Of a DNA stretch of 64,000 bases, positions 8,488 through 19,589 are shown in pieces. The translations under genes were made by a program, and so were the position numbers. The DNA is from an uncultured Altererythrobacter sp. Lineage in GTDB: Bacteria > Pseudomonadota > Alphaproteobacteria > Sphingomonadales > Sphingomonadaceae. Below the pieces are notes generated by a model. The model made no database searches and was not told where the DNA came from. It saw only the letters and a list, made by a program, of their open reading frames with translations. Numbering within the stretch: the first letter of the stretch is position 1; the number at the start of each line of letters is the position of its first letter. Where the stretch lies: positions 186,001 to 250,000 of the forward strand of contig CANLLZ010000002.1 of NCBI GenBank assembly GCA_947492235.1. The letters are read 5' to 3'.

Positions 8488-9200
8488 GATCGCACCACCA
8501 GCCAGCGCAGCGGTTCGTCCGCTCCGTCGACCACCATGGCCTCGTTCGCGGTCCAGATCAGCCAGGGACGCCCGCCATAATCAGGCAGCAGCCGGGTGCG
8601 GACCAGCCACAATTGCCGCTCGATCCGGCCCGCCAGCCCGTATTGCGCTTCGAATTCGGGGCCGATTTTCAGGATCACCGGCTTGCCCTCGTGATTCTCG
8701 ATCTGGTTGGCCAGCGTCATCAGCTCGCTTTCGACCGCCGCCTCGTTGATCCGCGCCTCGCATGTCGCGGCATCCCGCGTCAGCGCGATGACGGGCGGGA
8801 GCAAGTCTGTGTCGCGCGGGACCATGGTGACGAAATTGGCCGATTGCTTGTCCGCCGGGCGGCACGGATCGAAGCGGTGGATTGCGCCCACTTGCAACCC
8901 CGCCTCGCGCGCGCTGCGCAGATTGGCGGTAAAGGCTGGGTCCTGCGCGCCTTCCCCGTCGCTGGCATGCAAATAGGCAAAGCCTGCGCCCAGCGCCCGA
9001 AGAGTGCGGAAATTGACCACGCCGTCGCTGGCGGAGATCTCCACGCCCTGATCGGGATAGGCCCCTTCGTCGGGCCGCCAGTGCTGGGTATCCCACCACA
9101 GCCACGCCGCGCCGATGCCGATCACCAGCGCCAGCACAGCCAGCCCTCTGATCAGCCAACCGCCGCTTCGCTTGCCCCGTCTGCTGCTCCCCCGCGCCAT
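8484..9200 (-). CDS. GH25-type lysozyme-like membrane-anchored protein
   Basis: 238 residues with a positively charged start (ARGSSRRGKRSGG) and one membrane anchor at about residues 16-36. The extracytoplasmic part begins GVEISASDGVVNFRTLRALGAGFAYLHASDGEG, like the DVS.WQG.IDW....G..F...+AS pattern of GH25 muramidases. HRFDPCRPADKQSANFV and LKIGPEFEAQYG follow. It would cleave or bind peptidoglycan in the periplasm. The first strand has E rather than the usual catalytic Asp, and the later acid residues are not the standard DxE, so activity is uncertain. It overlaps cdd by 4 nt and follows the UPF0262 gene by 3 nt. Confidence 0.8.
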   Translation of the reverse strand: MARGSSRRGKRSGGWLIRGLAVLALVIGIGAAWLWWDTQHWRPDEGAYPDQGVEISASDGVVNFRTLRALGAGFAYLHASDGEGAQDPAFTANLRSAREAGLQVGAIHRFDPCRPADKQSANFVTMVPRDTDLLPPVIALTRDAATCEARINEAAVESELMTLANQIENHEGKPVILKIGPEFEAQYGLAGRIERQLWLVRTRLLPDYGGRPWLIWTANEAMVVDGADEPLRWLVVRS

Positions 9201-9203
9201 ATG

Positions 9204-9722
9204 TCAGCCCCGGATATGCAGCACGCATATCAGCGTAAACAGGCGGCGCGCGGTGGCGAAATCTGTGTGGACCTTGCCCTCCAGCCGTTCGACCAGCAGT
9301 TCGGCTGCATTGTTGTGCACGCCCCGGCGGGCCATATCGATGGTTTCGATCTCTGCCGGCGTGGCCTTGCGGATCGCCTGATAATAGCTGTCGCATATAG
9401 CGAAATATTCGCGGATCGGGCGGCGGAACCGTGCCAGCCCCAGCAGCAGCATCTCCAGCTCTTCATCCGCTTCGTTGCGGATATCCATCGCCAGACGCCC
9501 GTCCTGCACCGCCAGTTTCAACCGGTACGGCCCCTGATGCCCGGCCTCAGACGCGCGCACGGGGCGGAACAGGTTTTCATCGATCAGGTCGAAAATGGCG
9601 ACCCGGCGCTCTTGCTCGACATCGGCATTGCGCCACAGAATCGTCTCTTCATCCAGCTCCACATGCGAGAGTCGCCAGGTCGGCTGCGGGTCTTCCGGGG
9701 AGGATGAAACGGGATCGGACAT
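9204..9722 (-). CDS. UPF0262 family protein
   Basis: 172 residues from ATG 9722; earlier in-frame sequence runs into the dnaB promoter region and has no similarity. The text fits UPF0262: RRVAIFDLIDENLFRP, GPYRLKLAVQDGRLAMDI, LMLLGLARFRRPIREYFAICDSYYQAI-like and GVHNNAAELLVERLEGKV, then FTLICVLHIRG. This alphaproteobacterial family has no known function. It is the first gene of a minus-strand operon with the GH25 protein and cdd, and is divergent from dnaB. Confidence 0.92.
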   Translation of the reverse strand: MSDPVSSSPEDPQPTWRLSHVELDEETILWRNADVEQERRVAIFDLIDENLFRPVRASEAGHQGPYRLKLAVQDGRLAMDIRNEADEELEMLLLGLARFRRPIREYFAICDSYYQAIRKATPAEIETIDMARRGVHNNAAELLVERLEGKVHTDFATARRLFTLICVLHIRG

Positions 9723-9867
9723 AATTGTTAGCAGGTGCGCTTTCGCAGATTGCCGCCGCTTCCTGCAAGGGGTGTGAGAACCATCCCCACTATCCACAGG
9801 CAGGGTGTGGCTTATGCGCCCCCCTAGCCCCTTGCCACCCTGCGGCGGCGCGGCCACACAGCGTGGC

Positions 9868-11406
9868 ATGTCCGACCAAGACCTCCTGATCCGAACCGAC
9901 GAGAACCCCGCAGCCGCCGGCCCAACCGCAAAGGAAGGCGAATCGGGCCGCACCCTGCCAGCCAACGTAGAGGCAGAGGCGGCGTTTCTGGGCGCAGTGC
10001 TGATCGATAACCGCGTGGTGGAAGATTTGCAGACCCCGCTAGGCGCGCAGCATTTCTATGCGCCCATTCACGGCAAGATTTTCGAGCGTGTGCTGGCGCT
10101 GATCGACCGCAATGCCACCGCCAGCCCGGTGACGCTGAAGCCCTATTTCGAAGGCGACGAGGGCCTGTCCGAACTGGGCGGCACGACCTATCTGGCGCAA
10201 CTGACTGCCGATGGCCAAGGCCTTCTCGCCCCGCGCGATCTCGCCCAGCAGATTTACGATCTGGCGCTGCTGCGCGAATTGGTGACCGTGGGCCGCGATC
10301 TGGTGGAGGGCGCGCTCGACACCAGCGAGACGGTCGAGCCGATGAAGCAGATCGAGGAGGCCGAAGCTTCCTTGTTTCAAGTGGCCGAGGGCGCAGCATC
10401 GGGCAGTGAGGCAACGACTTTTGCATCGGCAACCAAGACAGCGCTGAAACTGGCCGAAGCGGCGATGAATTCGGGCGGCGGCGTTTCAGGCCGCACTTCG
10501 GGCCTGAAGAACATCGATTACAAGACAGCCGGCCTGCATGATTCCGACCTGATTATTCTGGCCGGACGGCCGGGCATGGGCAAAACCTCGCTGGCGACGA
10601 ATATCGCCTTCAACTGCGCGGCAGAGCACCTCGACTTCCAGCGCGATGGCGGCGACGTCAATCAGGGCGCGCCAGTGGCGTTTTTCAGTCTGGAGATGAG
10701 CGCCGATCAGCTGGCCACCCGTATTCTGGCCGAGCAGGCCGGGATTTCCTCTTCCTCCCTGCGTTCGGGCAAGCTCAATCGCGACGAGTTTCAGAAACTG
10801 GCCAATGCCAGCCAGAGGCTGTCCGAATTGCCGCTCTTTATTGACGATACCGCAGCGCTGTCGATTTCGGGCCTGCGCAACCGCGCCCGCCGCCTCAAGC
10901 GCAAGCATGATATCGGGCTGATCGTCGTCGATTATCTGCAGCTGATGCAGGGATCAGGCCGCAGTCAGGACAACCGCGTCAACGAGATTTCGGAAATCAG
11001 CCGCGGCCTGAAAACGCTGGCCAAGGAGCTGTCTTTGCCGGTGATCGCGCTCTCGCAGCTGAGCCGTGCGGTGGAGCAGCGCGAAGACAAGAAGCCCATG
11101 CTGTCCGACCTGCGCGAATCCGGCTCGATCGAGCAGGACGCCGATATGGTGTGGTTTATCTATCGCGGCGATTACTATCACGAGGCGATCCGCCCCGAAG
11201 TTCCCAATGAGACGAGTTCCCCGGACGTGGTGGAGAAATACCGGGCATGGGAGGAGAAGTATGACCAGCTCCGGGGCAATGCGACGCTGATCGTAGCCAA
11301 ACAGCGCCACGGCTCGACCGGCAATGTCGACCTGCACTTCGAAAGCGAAGTCACGAAGTTCACCGATGCAAATTTCCGTGATTATTCGGATCTGGGGTAT
11401 GAGTGA
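9868..11406 (+). CDS. dnaB: Replicative DNA helicase DnaB
   Basis: 512 residues from ATG 9868. The N-terminal DnaB domain (LPANVEAEAAFLGAVLID, about 30-135) is joined by a linker to a RecA-type motor. Walker A is AGRPGMGKTS near residues 232-241, Walker B is LIVVDYLQLMQG, and motif RESGSIEQDADMVWFIYR carries the arginine finger region. It unwinds DNA at the fork as a hexamer. It is somewhat longer than E. coli DnaB because of an N-terminal tail and a loop after NIAFNCAAEHLDF. It is monocistronic and divergent from the UPF0262 gene. Confidence 0.97.
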   Translation: MSDQDLLIRTDENPAAAGPTAKEGESGRTLPANVEAEAAFLGAVLIDNRVVEDLQTPLGAQHFYAPIHGKIFERVLALIDRNATASPVTLKPYFEGDEGLSELGGTTYLAQLTADGQGLLAPRDLAQQIYDLALLRELVTVGRDLVEGALDTSETVEPMKQIEEAEASLFQVAEGAASGSEATTFASATKTALKLAEAAMNSGGGVSGRTSGLKNIDYKTAGLHDSDLIILAGRPGMGKTSLATNIAFNCAAEHLDFQRDGGDVNQGAPVAFFSLEMSADQLATRILAEQAGISSSSLRSGKLNRDEFQKLANASQRLSELPLFIDDTAALSISGLRNRARRLKRKHDIGLIVVDYLQLMQGSGRSQDNRVNEISEISRGLKTLAKELSLPVIALSQLSRAVEQREDKKPMLSDLRESGSIEQDADMVWFIYRGDYYHEAIRPEVPNETSSPDVVEKYRAWEEKYDQLRGNATLIVAKQRHGSTGNVDLHFESEVTKFTDANFRDYSDLGYE

Positions 11407-11461
11407 GGGGGAGTTTTTTCCCGCCTGAGCGGCAGATGCGGTGCCAGCCCGCTCCCCCGCG

Positions 11462-12679
11462 CTACAATCCCAGATTGAGCCTTCTGCTCACCGTGTAATC
11501 GGCCACACCGACCAGCCACCAGCTGACCTTCCACCGCAGGCGGTTCCAGAACGTGCCGCGCCGGGCATGCAGCTCCGGCGTCACTTGCACAGACGCGGCC
11601 AGTCGCCCTGCGATATATTCGCGCATTTTGGCAGCGAAGGCGGCGTCCTCCACCCGCAGGACGATCTCCAGATTGATATAGAGGCTGCGCATGTCGAAAT
11701 TCGCGCTGCCGAGATAGACCACATCGTCCACCACCAGCAGCTTCGTATGCATCTTGCAGGGGTCGAATTCGTAAATCTCGGTTCCGCCGCGCAGGAGCTT
11801 GCGATAGAGCGAGCGCGAGGCGCCGATGGTCGCGGCATTGTCGGATTTGCCCGCCATCACCAGCCGTGCCTCCCCGCGCCCGGCAATGGCGGTGATCTTT
11901 TTCAGCAAGCGCTTGGGGGGTGAGAAATAGGCCATCATCAGGTCCAGCCGCCGCCCCTTGTCGAGATCGCGCCCGACATTGCGCGCCCAGCCTGACAATT
12001 GCCGCGTCAGCCCGCCCATCAGCCAGCGCACCGCACCCGATCCGGCATCCCAATCGCGCACCGCATGGCGCATATGCCGCCATTCCACCCCGTCCGCATC
12101 GGTCCATTCCAGCAGATTGTCGTACCAGTCGACCAGCGGCGACACCGCCCGGCCTTCCAGCCACACGGCCAGATCGTTCCACCCGTTCTCCTGCGGCGGG
12201 GCGAAGTAATCGTCCGAGATATTGAACCCGCCCACAATGGCTCTGGCATCGTCGGCCAGCGCGATCTTCTGGTGGTTGCGGACCAGATAGCGCAGCGATT
12301 TGCGCGAGGAGAACACGCGGAAATCGCCGCCAGCAGCCGTGAAATCGCGGAAGAACCGCGCATCCGCCTCCGCCCCGAAGCCGTCGACAATCAGCGTTGC
12401 CTTCACGCCCCGCTGCGCCGCCCGGATCAGCGCCTCGCGCACGGTGCGCCCTGCATCGTCCTTCGCGTAAATATAGAAGCAGAGTTTGAGGGAATGCTGC
12501 GCCCCGTCGATCAGCAGCAGTAGCGCCTCCAGCCGCTCCTTCCCGCACGGATAGACCCAAAGGTCGAGCCCTTCCACCGATGCGGAGAACATTGGCGGAT
12601 CGGTGTAGTCCGCCGGCGGGGTGGCCAGGGTTTGGGACGGTGTCTCGTCCGGGGTCAGGGGCTGCGCAGGATCGGGCAT
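11462..12679 (-). CDS. Phospholipase D-superfamily (cardiolipin synthase-like) protein
   Basis: 405 residues from ATG 12679; further in-frame codons upstream to 12799 are possible but have no ribosome site. It contains two HKD motifs: NHQKIALADDARAIVGGFN and MHTKLLVVDDVVYLGSANFD, each followed by the usual G-G/S-x-N. ALLLLIDGAQHSLKLCFYIYAKDDAGRTVREAL is the first catalytic strand region. No N-terminal membrane helix is present, unlike classic ClsA. It probably transfers phosphatidyl groups to make cardiolipin or related lipids, or hydrolyses them. It converges on dnaB. Confidence 0.88.
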   Translation of the reverse strand: MPDPAQPLTPDETPSQTLATPPADYTDPPMFSASVEGLDLWVYPCGKERLEALLLLIDGAQHSLKLCFYIYAKDDAGRTVREALIRAAQRGVKATLIVDGFGAEADARFFRDFTAAGGDFRVFSSRKSLRYLVRNHQKIALADDARAIVGGFNISDDYFAPPQENGWNDLAVWLEGRAVSPLVDWYDNLLEWTDADGVEWRHMRHAVRDWDAGSGAVRWLMGGLTRQLSGWARNVGRDLDKGRRLDLMMAYFSPPKRLLKKITAIAGRGEARLVMAGKSDNAATIGASRSLYRKLLRGGTEIYEFDPCKMHTKLLVVDDVVYLGSANFDMRSLYINLEIVLRVEDAAFAAKMREYIAGRLAASVQVTPELHARRGTFWNRLRWKVSWWLVGVADYTVSRRLNLGL

Positions 12680-12801
12680 TGCGGGCGCTTTAGGCGGACC
12701 CGGCTGGCGCGACAAGGAAACGCGATTTTCTTGACTCGGAGCGGCCCCGTGACTAGGCAGCGTCAACCCCGAAATTCCAATTTTGCCCGGAGTGCCCACA
12801 T

Positions 12802-13146
12802 ATGGCGCGCGTTACCGTCGAAGACTGTGTCGACAAAATTCCCAACCGTTTCGATCTCGTCCTGCTCGCAGCACAGCGCGCACGCGACATTTCCGGCGGT
12901 GCCGATCTGACGCTGGAGCGTGACCGGGACAAGAACCCCGTCGTGGCCTTGCGCGAAATTGCCGAGCAGAACGTGAAGCCGAAGGAACTGAAGGAAGAGG
13001 TGATTACCAACCTTCAGAAAATCCTGCCGGACGATGATGACGATATCGATGAAGTCGGTTCGCTGAGCCAGTCGGCAGAGGCGCTGCGGATCACCGCATC
13101 CGCCCCGACCCGCTCCACCTCGATCGGTTCCGATTACGAGGGCTGA
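12802..13146 (+). CDS. rpoZ: RNA polymerase omega subunit
   Basis: 114 residues. The start [30 protein letters not shown] and the following [12 protein letters not shown] are the conserved omega core that holds the beta' C-terminus. The acidic stretch DDDDD and an S/T-rich tail are typical of alphaproteobacterial omega. It stands alone and is closed by a strong terminator. No strong ribosome site is visible before the ATG. Confidence 0.97.
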   Translation: MARVTVEDCVDKIPNRFDLVLLAAQRARDISGGADLTLERDRDKNPVVALREIAEQNVKPKELKEEVITNLQKILPDDDDDIDEVGSLSQSAEALRITASAPTRSTSIGSDYEG

Positions 13147-13170
13147 GCCTTCGCATAACAAACACCGGAA

Positions 13171-13202
13171 AAGGCCGTCCCGCATCGGGGCGGCCTTTTT
13201 TT
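13171..13202 (+). terminator. Rho-independent terminator of rpoZ
   Basis: A stem of 15 bp with one wobble (arms AAGGCCGTCCCG and CGGGGCGGCCTT, 3-nt loop CAT) is followed by seven T. It lies 24 nt past the rpoZ stop, and the ParA gene starts about 80 nt further on. Confidence 0.93.
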
Positions 13203-13283
13203 GTGTCTCGGAATCGGGCCTATCGCGGCTAAACCAAGTCGCGACGCAATTTCAGGATAGCATAAGGACACACAGCAAGCAGC

Positions 13284-14018
13284 ATGGCAGTCGTAGCAGT
13301 ATACAGCGTGAAGGGCGGCGTCGGGAAAACGACAATGGCCGCCAATCTCGCCTGGTGCTCGGCCGAGATTTCCTGCCGCCGCACGCTGCTGTGGGATCTG
13401 GATGCGTCGGGCGGAGCCAGCTTCCTCCTCGGCGTGGAACCGCGCAAGAAGAAGGTGGCGACCAGTGTCTTCGCGCTGGAGCGTGACCCGGCCAAACTGA
13501 TCCGCAAGACGGCACACAAAAGGCTGGACGTGCTGCCCGCCGATGAAACCATCCGCGCGCTGGAAAACCAGTTCATGGATATGGGCAAACGCAAGCGTCT
13601 GGCCAAAATCGCCGCGCAGCTGGGTAAGGATTACGAGCGGATCATCTTCGATTGCCCGCCAGTGCTCAATGAAACCAGCGCACAGGTGGTGCGTGCAGCG
13701 GACCTGATTATCGTGCCGTTGCCGCCCTCCCCGCTCTCGACCCGCGCCTTCGACCGGGTTGTCGAGGTTGTGAAAGCCAACACGTCGCGCCATCCGCCGA
13801 TCCTGCCGGTTCTCTCCATGCTGGACCTGCGGCGCAATCTGCACCGAGCCGCGCGGGAAGATCATCCGGACTGGCCCACCGTGCCGCAAGCCAGCGCCGT
13901 GGAGCAATGCGCTGTGCGGCAACAGCCGGTGGGCGCATTCGCCCCGCGCAGCCCGGCGGCGCGTTCCTTCCAGCACCTCTGGACGGCTATCGAACGGAAA
14001 CTGGCAAAGCGCAAATAG
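13284..14018 (+). CDS. ParA/MinD-type ATPase
   Basis: 244 residues. The deviant Walker A KGGVGKTT (residues 10-17) carries the signature lysine of ParA/Soj/MinD proteins. The switch I region is WDLDASGGASFLLG and Walker B is YERIIFDCPPVL. IIVPLPPSPLSTRAFDRV matches chromosomal orphan ParA proteins. No ParB partner is nearby, so it is likely an orphan positioning ATPase rather than the origin segregation protein. The best ribosome site (AAGGA) is rather far from the ATG. It is convergent with the desaturase gene. Confidence 0.9.
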   Translation: MAVVAVYSVKGGVGKTTMAANLAWCSAEISCRRTLLWDLDASGGASFLLGVEPRKKKVATSVFALERDPAKLIRKTAHKRLDVLPADETIRALENQFMDMGKRKRLAKIAAQLGKDYERIIFDCPPVLNETSAQVVRAADLIIVPLPPSPLSTRAFDRVVEVVKANTSRHPPILPVLSMLDLRRNLHRAAREDHPDWPTVPQASAVEQCAVRQQPVGAFAPRSPAARSFQHLWTAIERKLAKRK

Positions 14019-14033
14019 GCGTTTGCGCTTCGG

Positions 14034-14849
14034 CTACTCCTCGTCCTTCGGCTGCGCTGCAAAGGGCAATGTAAGGCTCCAGCCCAGCCTGCCGGGCCGG
14101 TCATCCTGAAAGCTCGCCAGCCCGATATCCATCGCCCGCTGGCCATCGCGCCCTGCCCCCACATACGTTCCCAGCAGCCGGTCCCACAGCGACAGGAAGG
14201 TGCCGTAATTGCTGTTCGTTTCGCGCGGCAGGGTGGAGTGATGGATGCGGTGCAAATCAGGCGTTATGAACACTAACCGCCAGATACGCTCCAGCGGTGC
14301 AGGCAGGCGGATATTGGCGTGGGTAAACAGGGTGAAGACGGCAAAGCCCACCTCGAACACGAACACCGCCAGCGGGCTTGCGCCCAGCGCGATTACCACC
14401 CCCATCTTGTACGCCATGGACAGGACGATCTCCACCGGATGGAACCGCGCCGCTGTGGTCACATCAAAGCCAGGATCGACATGATGCACCTTGTGCAGGC
14501 GCCACAGCAGCGGGACGACATGCGTCGCGCGGTGCTGAAGATACAGTGCCAGATCGAGCAGGAGGATCGCCACCACGAAGCTCACCCAGTCGGGCAGGCC
14601 CAGCAGGGGCAGCACACCCCAGCCGCGGTCCTGCGCCCAGACCGCCGCGCCGACCATCGCCAGCGGCAACAACAATCGCACGGCCAGCGTATCGATCACA
14701 TACAGCCCGAGATTTGCCGTCCAGCGGGACTTGCGCGGCAGAGGCTGGCGGCGGAAGGGCATGGCCAGTTCCGCCAACGCGAACAATGCAAAGGCTCCGG
14801 CAATAATTGCCAGCCCGACCAGCGGTGCATCGAGACCGAATATCTCCAT
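14034..14849 (-). CDS. Sterol desaturase/fatty acid hydroxylase family membrane protein
   Basis: 271 residues from ATG 14849; a TTG 12 codons upstream is also open. Four membrane helices are seen, together with the di-iron histidine boxes QHRATH (HxxxH form), HKVHH and HRIHH, which define the fatty acid hydroxylase superfamily. Such enzymes hydroxylate or desaturate lipids or carotenoids using oxygen at a membrane-bound di-iron centre. Substrate is unknown. It is convergent with ParA and divergent from the first DUF3667 gene. Confidence 0.9.
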   Translation of the reverse strand: MEIFGLDAPLVGLAIIAGAFALFALAELAMPFRRQPLPRKSRWTANLGLYVIDTLAVRLLLPLAMVGAAVWAQDRGWGVLPLLGLPDWVSFVVAILLLDLALYLQHRATHVVPLLWRLHKVHHVDPGFDVTTAARFHPVEIVLSMAYKMGVVIALGASPLAVFVFEVGFAVFTLFTHANIRLPAPLERIWRLVFITPDLHRIHHSTLPRETNSNYGTFLSLWDRLLGTYVGAGRDGQRAMDIGLASFQDDRPGRLGWSLTLPFAAQPKDEE

Positions 14850-14944
14850 AGCCTGCCATATCGGGACGATGGCAGGAGGACACAAGCGCGATTGCGCCTC
14901 GCCCTTCCCGCCCCCTATAGGGACGCGCGAAGGAACATCAGACG

Positions 14945-15925
14945 ATGCCGCAGACGTTGCCTAAACCCGGCGCAGCAGAACCAACCCTTTGCCGCAATTG
15001 CGAAACCCCGCTGCAGGGTGCCTATTGCCATGCCTGCGGCCAGCAGGACCAGCGGGGCGCGACCTTGCGCGGGCAGGCGGCGCAGTGGTTTGCGTCAATC
15101 GCCACACCGGGCGGACGGTTTTTTGAAACGCTCGTCGGCCTGCTCACCAGCCCCGGCGCGCTGACCCGCGCGATCAATGAGGGGAAGCGCCAGCGCTTCG
15201 TTTCTCCCTTCGTCACCTTGCTGTTTGCGATGCTGGTGCTCCACGGCGTCCAGTGGCTCGCCGGTGGACCCGATCAGGCGCTGACCAGCGAAAGCACGGT
15301 GACAGCCTCGCTCGAACGGGCCGATAGCGCCTTGGAAGACTACGCGGCAGGCGAGGCGGAGGATGCGCCCGGCGGTCCAGCCTTCCTGCGCGGCGAGGAA
15401 CAGGCCGCCCGCTCGGCGCTGTCTGCCGAGGAACGCCGCGAGCGGGCGCTGAGTACGCAGTTCTTTACCGATCAGGCGCGCAAGGCATGGAACCCCGTGG
15501 CCGAGGAGCCTGCGCCTGCGTCCTGGCGTGCCGGAGTACAGCAAGCGCTGTCGACCCTGCCGGGCCTGTTCCCGGTGCTGGGCTGGCTGCTTGTCCCGCT
15601 TCTGCTTCCGGCGATGGCGGGATTGTTCAAAGGGGCTTCGCCCCGAGGGAGCCTCGGACACGCGCGCTTCCTCGCCCATGCAACCGCGTTCGCGGCGCTC
15701 GCTCTGGCCGCCGGCACAGCGCTGATTGCTGCGGATCTACCCTTCATGCCGATCGCGGGAATCCTGCTGGCCGGACTGGTCGCCCACACCGTATTCCATC
15801 TGCGCGGCGCGTACTCTCTGGAATGGCCGGGCACCGTTTGGCGCAGCGCCGCTCTGCTGTTGGCGAGCGCATTAGCCATCGCGATCCTCACAGCAGGGGT
15901 TACGCTTTGGCGCGCAGCTTTGTAG
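14945..15925 (+). CDS. DUF3667 membrane protein, copy 1
   Basis: 326 residues. The N-terminus has a zinc-ribbon-like pair CRNCETPLQGAYCHACGQ (CxxC...CxxC) and then the DUF3667 segment TPGGRFFETLVGLLTSPGALTRAINEGKRQRFVSPFVTLLFAML. A periplasmic or cytosolic Ala/Glu-rich loop (about residues 110-195) separates the first membrane helix from three to four C-terminal helices. Function is unknown. It is followed 9 nt later by a second member of the same family, indicating an old tandem duplication. It is divergent from the desaturase-like gene. Confidence 0.88.
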   Translation: MPQTLPKPGAAEPTLCRNCETPLQGAYCHACGQQDQRGATLRGQAAQWFASIATPGGRFFETLVGLLTSPGALTRAINEGKRQRFVSPFVTLLFAMLVLHGVQWLAGGPDQALTSESTVTASLERADSALEDYAAGEAEDAPGGPAFLRGEEQAARSALSAEERRERALSTQFFTDQARKAWNPVAEEPAPASWRAGVQQALSTLPGLFPVLGWLLVPLLLPAMAGLFKGASPRGSLGHARFLAHATAFAALALAAGTALIAADLPFMPIAGILLAGLVAHTVFHLRGAYSLEWPGTVWRSAALLLASALAIAILTAGVTLWRAAL

Positions 15926-15934
15926 GCTGCCCCG

Positions 15935-17008
15935 ATGAGTGGGGATAATCTCAACGCCCTCGGGCAAATCGCAGAGGGCGCTTTGCTTGGTGCGGCTGTC
16001 GAGCCCGCGCATGGTGGACATGCCACTGATGAGCGCGGCGACGGTACGGGCTGCCCCAATTGCGGCGCAGCGGTGAACGGAAATTTCTGCAGCAATTGCG
16101 GGCAAAAAGCACATCTTCACCGCACCCTGACTGCATTCTGGCATGACCTGATCCACGGCGCGCTGCATTTCGATGGCAAGCTGTGGCGCACCCTTCCGCT
16201 GCTGGCATGGAAACCCGGGGAACTGACCCGCCGCTATATCGAGGGCCAGCGTGCGCGGTTCGTCTCGCCAATGGCGATTTTCCTGTTCTCCGTCTTCCTG
16301 ATGTTCGCCGTGTTCCAGGTCGCCGGTATTTCGACCCCGACCGACATCGGAGTGCCCGGCACTGCGGAGCAACAGTTCGAGAAGATGTCCGAGCAGGTCG
16401 ATACGGAGATTGCCGGCCTTGAAGAGGAGGTCGCCAAGCTTCCCGAAAGCGACCCTTCGCGGACAGAATTGCTCGCCGAACTTGCCGGAGCACGCGAGGC
16501 CAAGCTCGGATTGGAGCAAGGCACGGAGATTCTGACGAAGGAGACGGGATCGATGGAGATGAACGTCACCGGCATCGAATCGATCGACCAAGGAATCGTG
16601 AAGAAGTGGCGCGATAACCCCGGTCTGATGCTCTACAAATTGCAGAACAATTTTTACAAATTCAGCTTCCTGCTGATCCCACTCTCCATCCCGTCTGTCT
16701 GGCTGCTGTTTTTCTGGAAGCGCCGGTTCAAGGCGTATGATCACGCGATCTTCGTGACCTATTCCCTCGCATTCATGTCGCTGCTGTTTCTCGTGCTGTC
16801 GGTGCTGGGCGTGGTCGGCGCACCTGTGGAGGTGCTGGTCCCGATTGGGCTGATCATCCCCGTACTCCATATCTATCGCCAGCTCAGGGGCGCTTACGAG
16901 CTCTCCCGCCGATCAGCGATATGGCGGACCATTTCGCTCCTGTTCTCGATACTGTTCGGGGTGACGCTGCCGTTCCTATGGATATTGCTCATGCTCGGCG
17001 CGCTTTGA
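15935..17008 (+). CDS. DUF3667 membrane protein, copy 2
   Basis: 357 residues. It has CPNCGAAVNGNFCSNCGQKAHLHRTLTAFWHD, a clear double CxxC ribbon, then DGKLWRTLPLLAWKPGELTRRYIEGQRARFVSPMAIFLFSVFLMF, the DUF3667 core with the first membrane helix. A charged coiled-coil-like loop (EQQFEKMSEQVDTEIAGLEEEVAKL) occupies the middle, and four hydrophobic helices end the protein. It shares order and motifs with the upstream copy but is diverged. No function is known; the zinc ribbon plus membrane layout suggests a sensor or assembly role, which is only inference. Confidence 0.9.
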   Translation: MSGDNLNALGQIAEGALLGAAVEPAHGGHATDERGDGTGCPNCGAAVNGNFCSNCGQKAHLHRTLTAFWHDLIHGALHFDGKLWRTLPLLAWKPGELTRRYIEGQRARFVSPMAIFLFSVFLMFAVFQVAGISTPTDIGVPGTAEQQFEKMSEQVDTEIAGLEEEVAKLPESDPSRTELLAELAGAREAKLGLEQGTEILTKETGSMEMNVTGIESIDQGIVKKWRDNPGLMLYKLQNNFYKFSFLLIPLSIPSVWLLFFWKRRFKAYDHAIFVTYSLAFMSLLFLVLSVLGVVGAPVEVLVPIGLIIPVLHIYRQLRGAYELSRRSAIWRTISLLFSILFGVTLPFLWILLMLGAL

Positions 17009-17062
17009 CGCTGCACGTCTGAGACACTGGAGCCGAAACACGGGCCCCAGACGCGGGCTTAA

Positions 17063-17446
17063 TCAGCTACACGGATATTGCTTCTTCATCAGGTCGGCGA
17101 ACGCGGTCTTCATCGTGGTGGAACCGCGCCGGGAAGCAGGATAGCTGCGCAGATGGGCGAGCATGGTGTCGGCATTGATCGAGGCCTTGCCCTTTGGCGG
17201 TGGGCAGGAATGCGGCGTGCGGCCTGCCTTGCGATCAGCGGCAATGCGCGCCCGGTAATGGTCGCCAGCGCCCTCTGCCTCCCGCTTCACAACCTTGAGG
17301 TCGGAGGAGAACATCGCCGTCAGTCCCTTGGCCTTCAGCTTCTCGGCTTTGGCAAGAAAGGTGGCCACGCTCATATCGCCCGGCGCGGCGGAGGCGGGAG
17401 CGCCCAGGACGAGCAGGCAGGCAAGTGGCACAATCAAACGGCGCAT
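17063..17446 (-). CDS. Small exported conserved hypothetical protein
   Basis: 127 residues with a signal peptide (cleavage near SASAA, residue 20). The mature protein is basic and helical: SVATFLAKAEKLKAKGLTAMFSSDLKVV, later PHSCPPPKGKASINADTMLAHLRSYP and a C-terminal MKKQYPCS with the second cysteine, suggesting one disulfide. I do not recognise a family with known function. It lies downstream of ftsH on the same strand; its ribosome site GGAGG is the 3' arm of the ftsH terminator hairpin. Confidence 0.78.
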   Translation of the reverse strand: MRRLIVPLACLLVLGAPASAAPGDMSVATFLAKAEKLKAKGLTAMFSSDLKVVKREAEGAGDHYRARIAADRKAGRTPHSCPPPKGKASINADTMLAHLRSYPASRRGSTTMKTAFADLMKKQYPCS

Positions 17447-17449
17447 GCG

Positions 17450-17480
17450 AAAAACCCTCCGGAAATCAATCCGGAGGGCT
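17450..17480 (-). terminator. Terminator after ftsH, containing the next gene's ribosome site
   Basis: Read on the minus strand: CCCTCCGG, an 8-nt loop, CCGGAGGG, then TTTTT. The perfect 8-bp stem and T run make a good intrinsic terminator for ftsH. The 3' arm holds GGAGG nine bases before the ATG of the downstream gene. Confidence 0.85.
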
Positions 17481-17525
17481 TTGCGTGACTGTCGATGAAC
17501 AGCCGATTAGCTGGTCGGGAGAACC

Positions 17526-19499
<1,974 letters not shown>

Positions 19500-19589
19500 C
19501 GCAGGTGCGAGTCCTTTCAGTGCTGCACGATATGTAGGCGCGCAGGGGTGAATGGCAAGTTAGCCCGAAGACCTAATTCCGCCGGGGCG

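Noticed and set aside
11404-11455. GGGGGAG and CTCCCCC arms after dnaB as a terminator
   Set aside because: The loop is about 40 nt and no T run follows the second arm.
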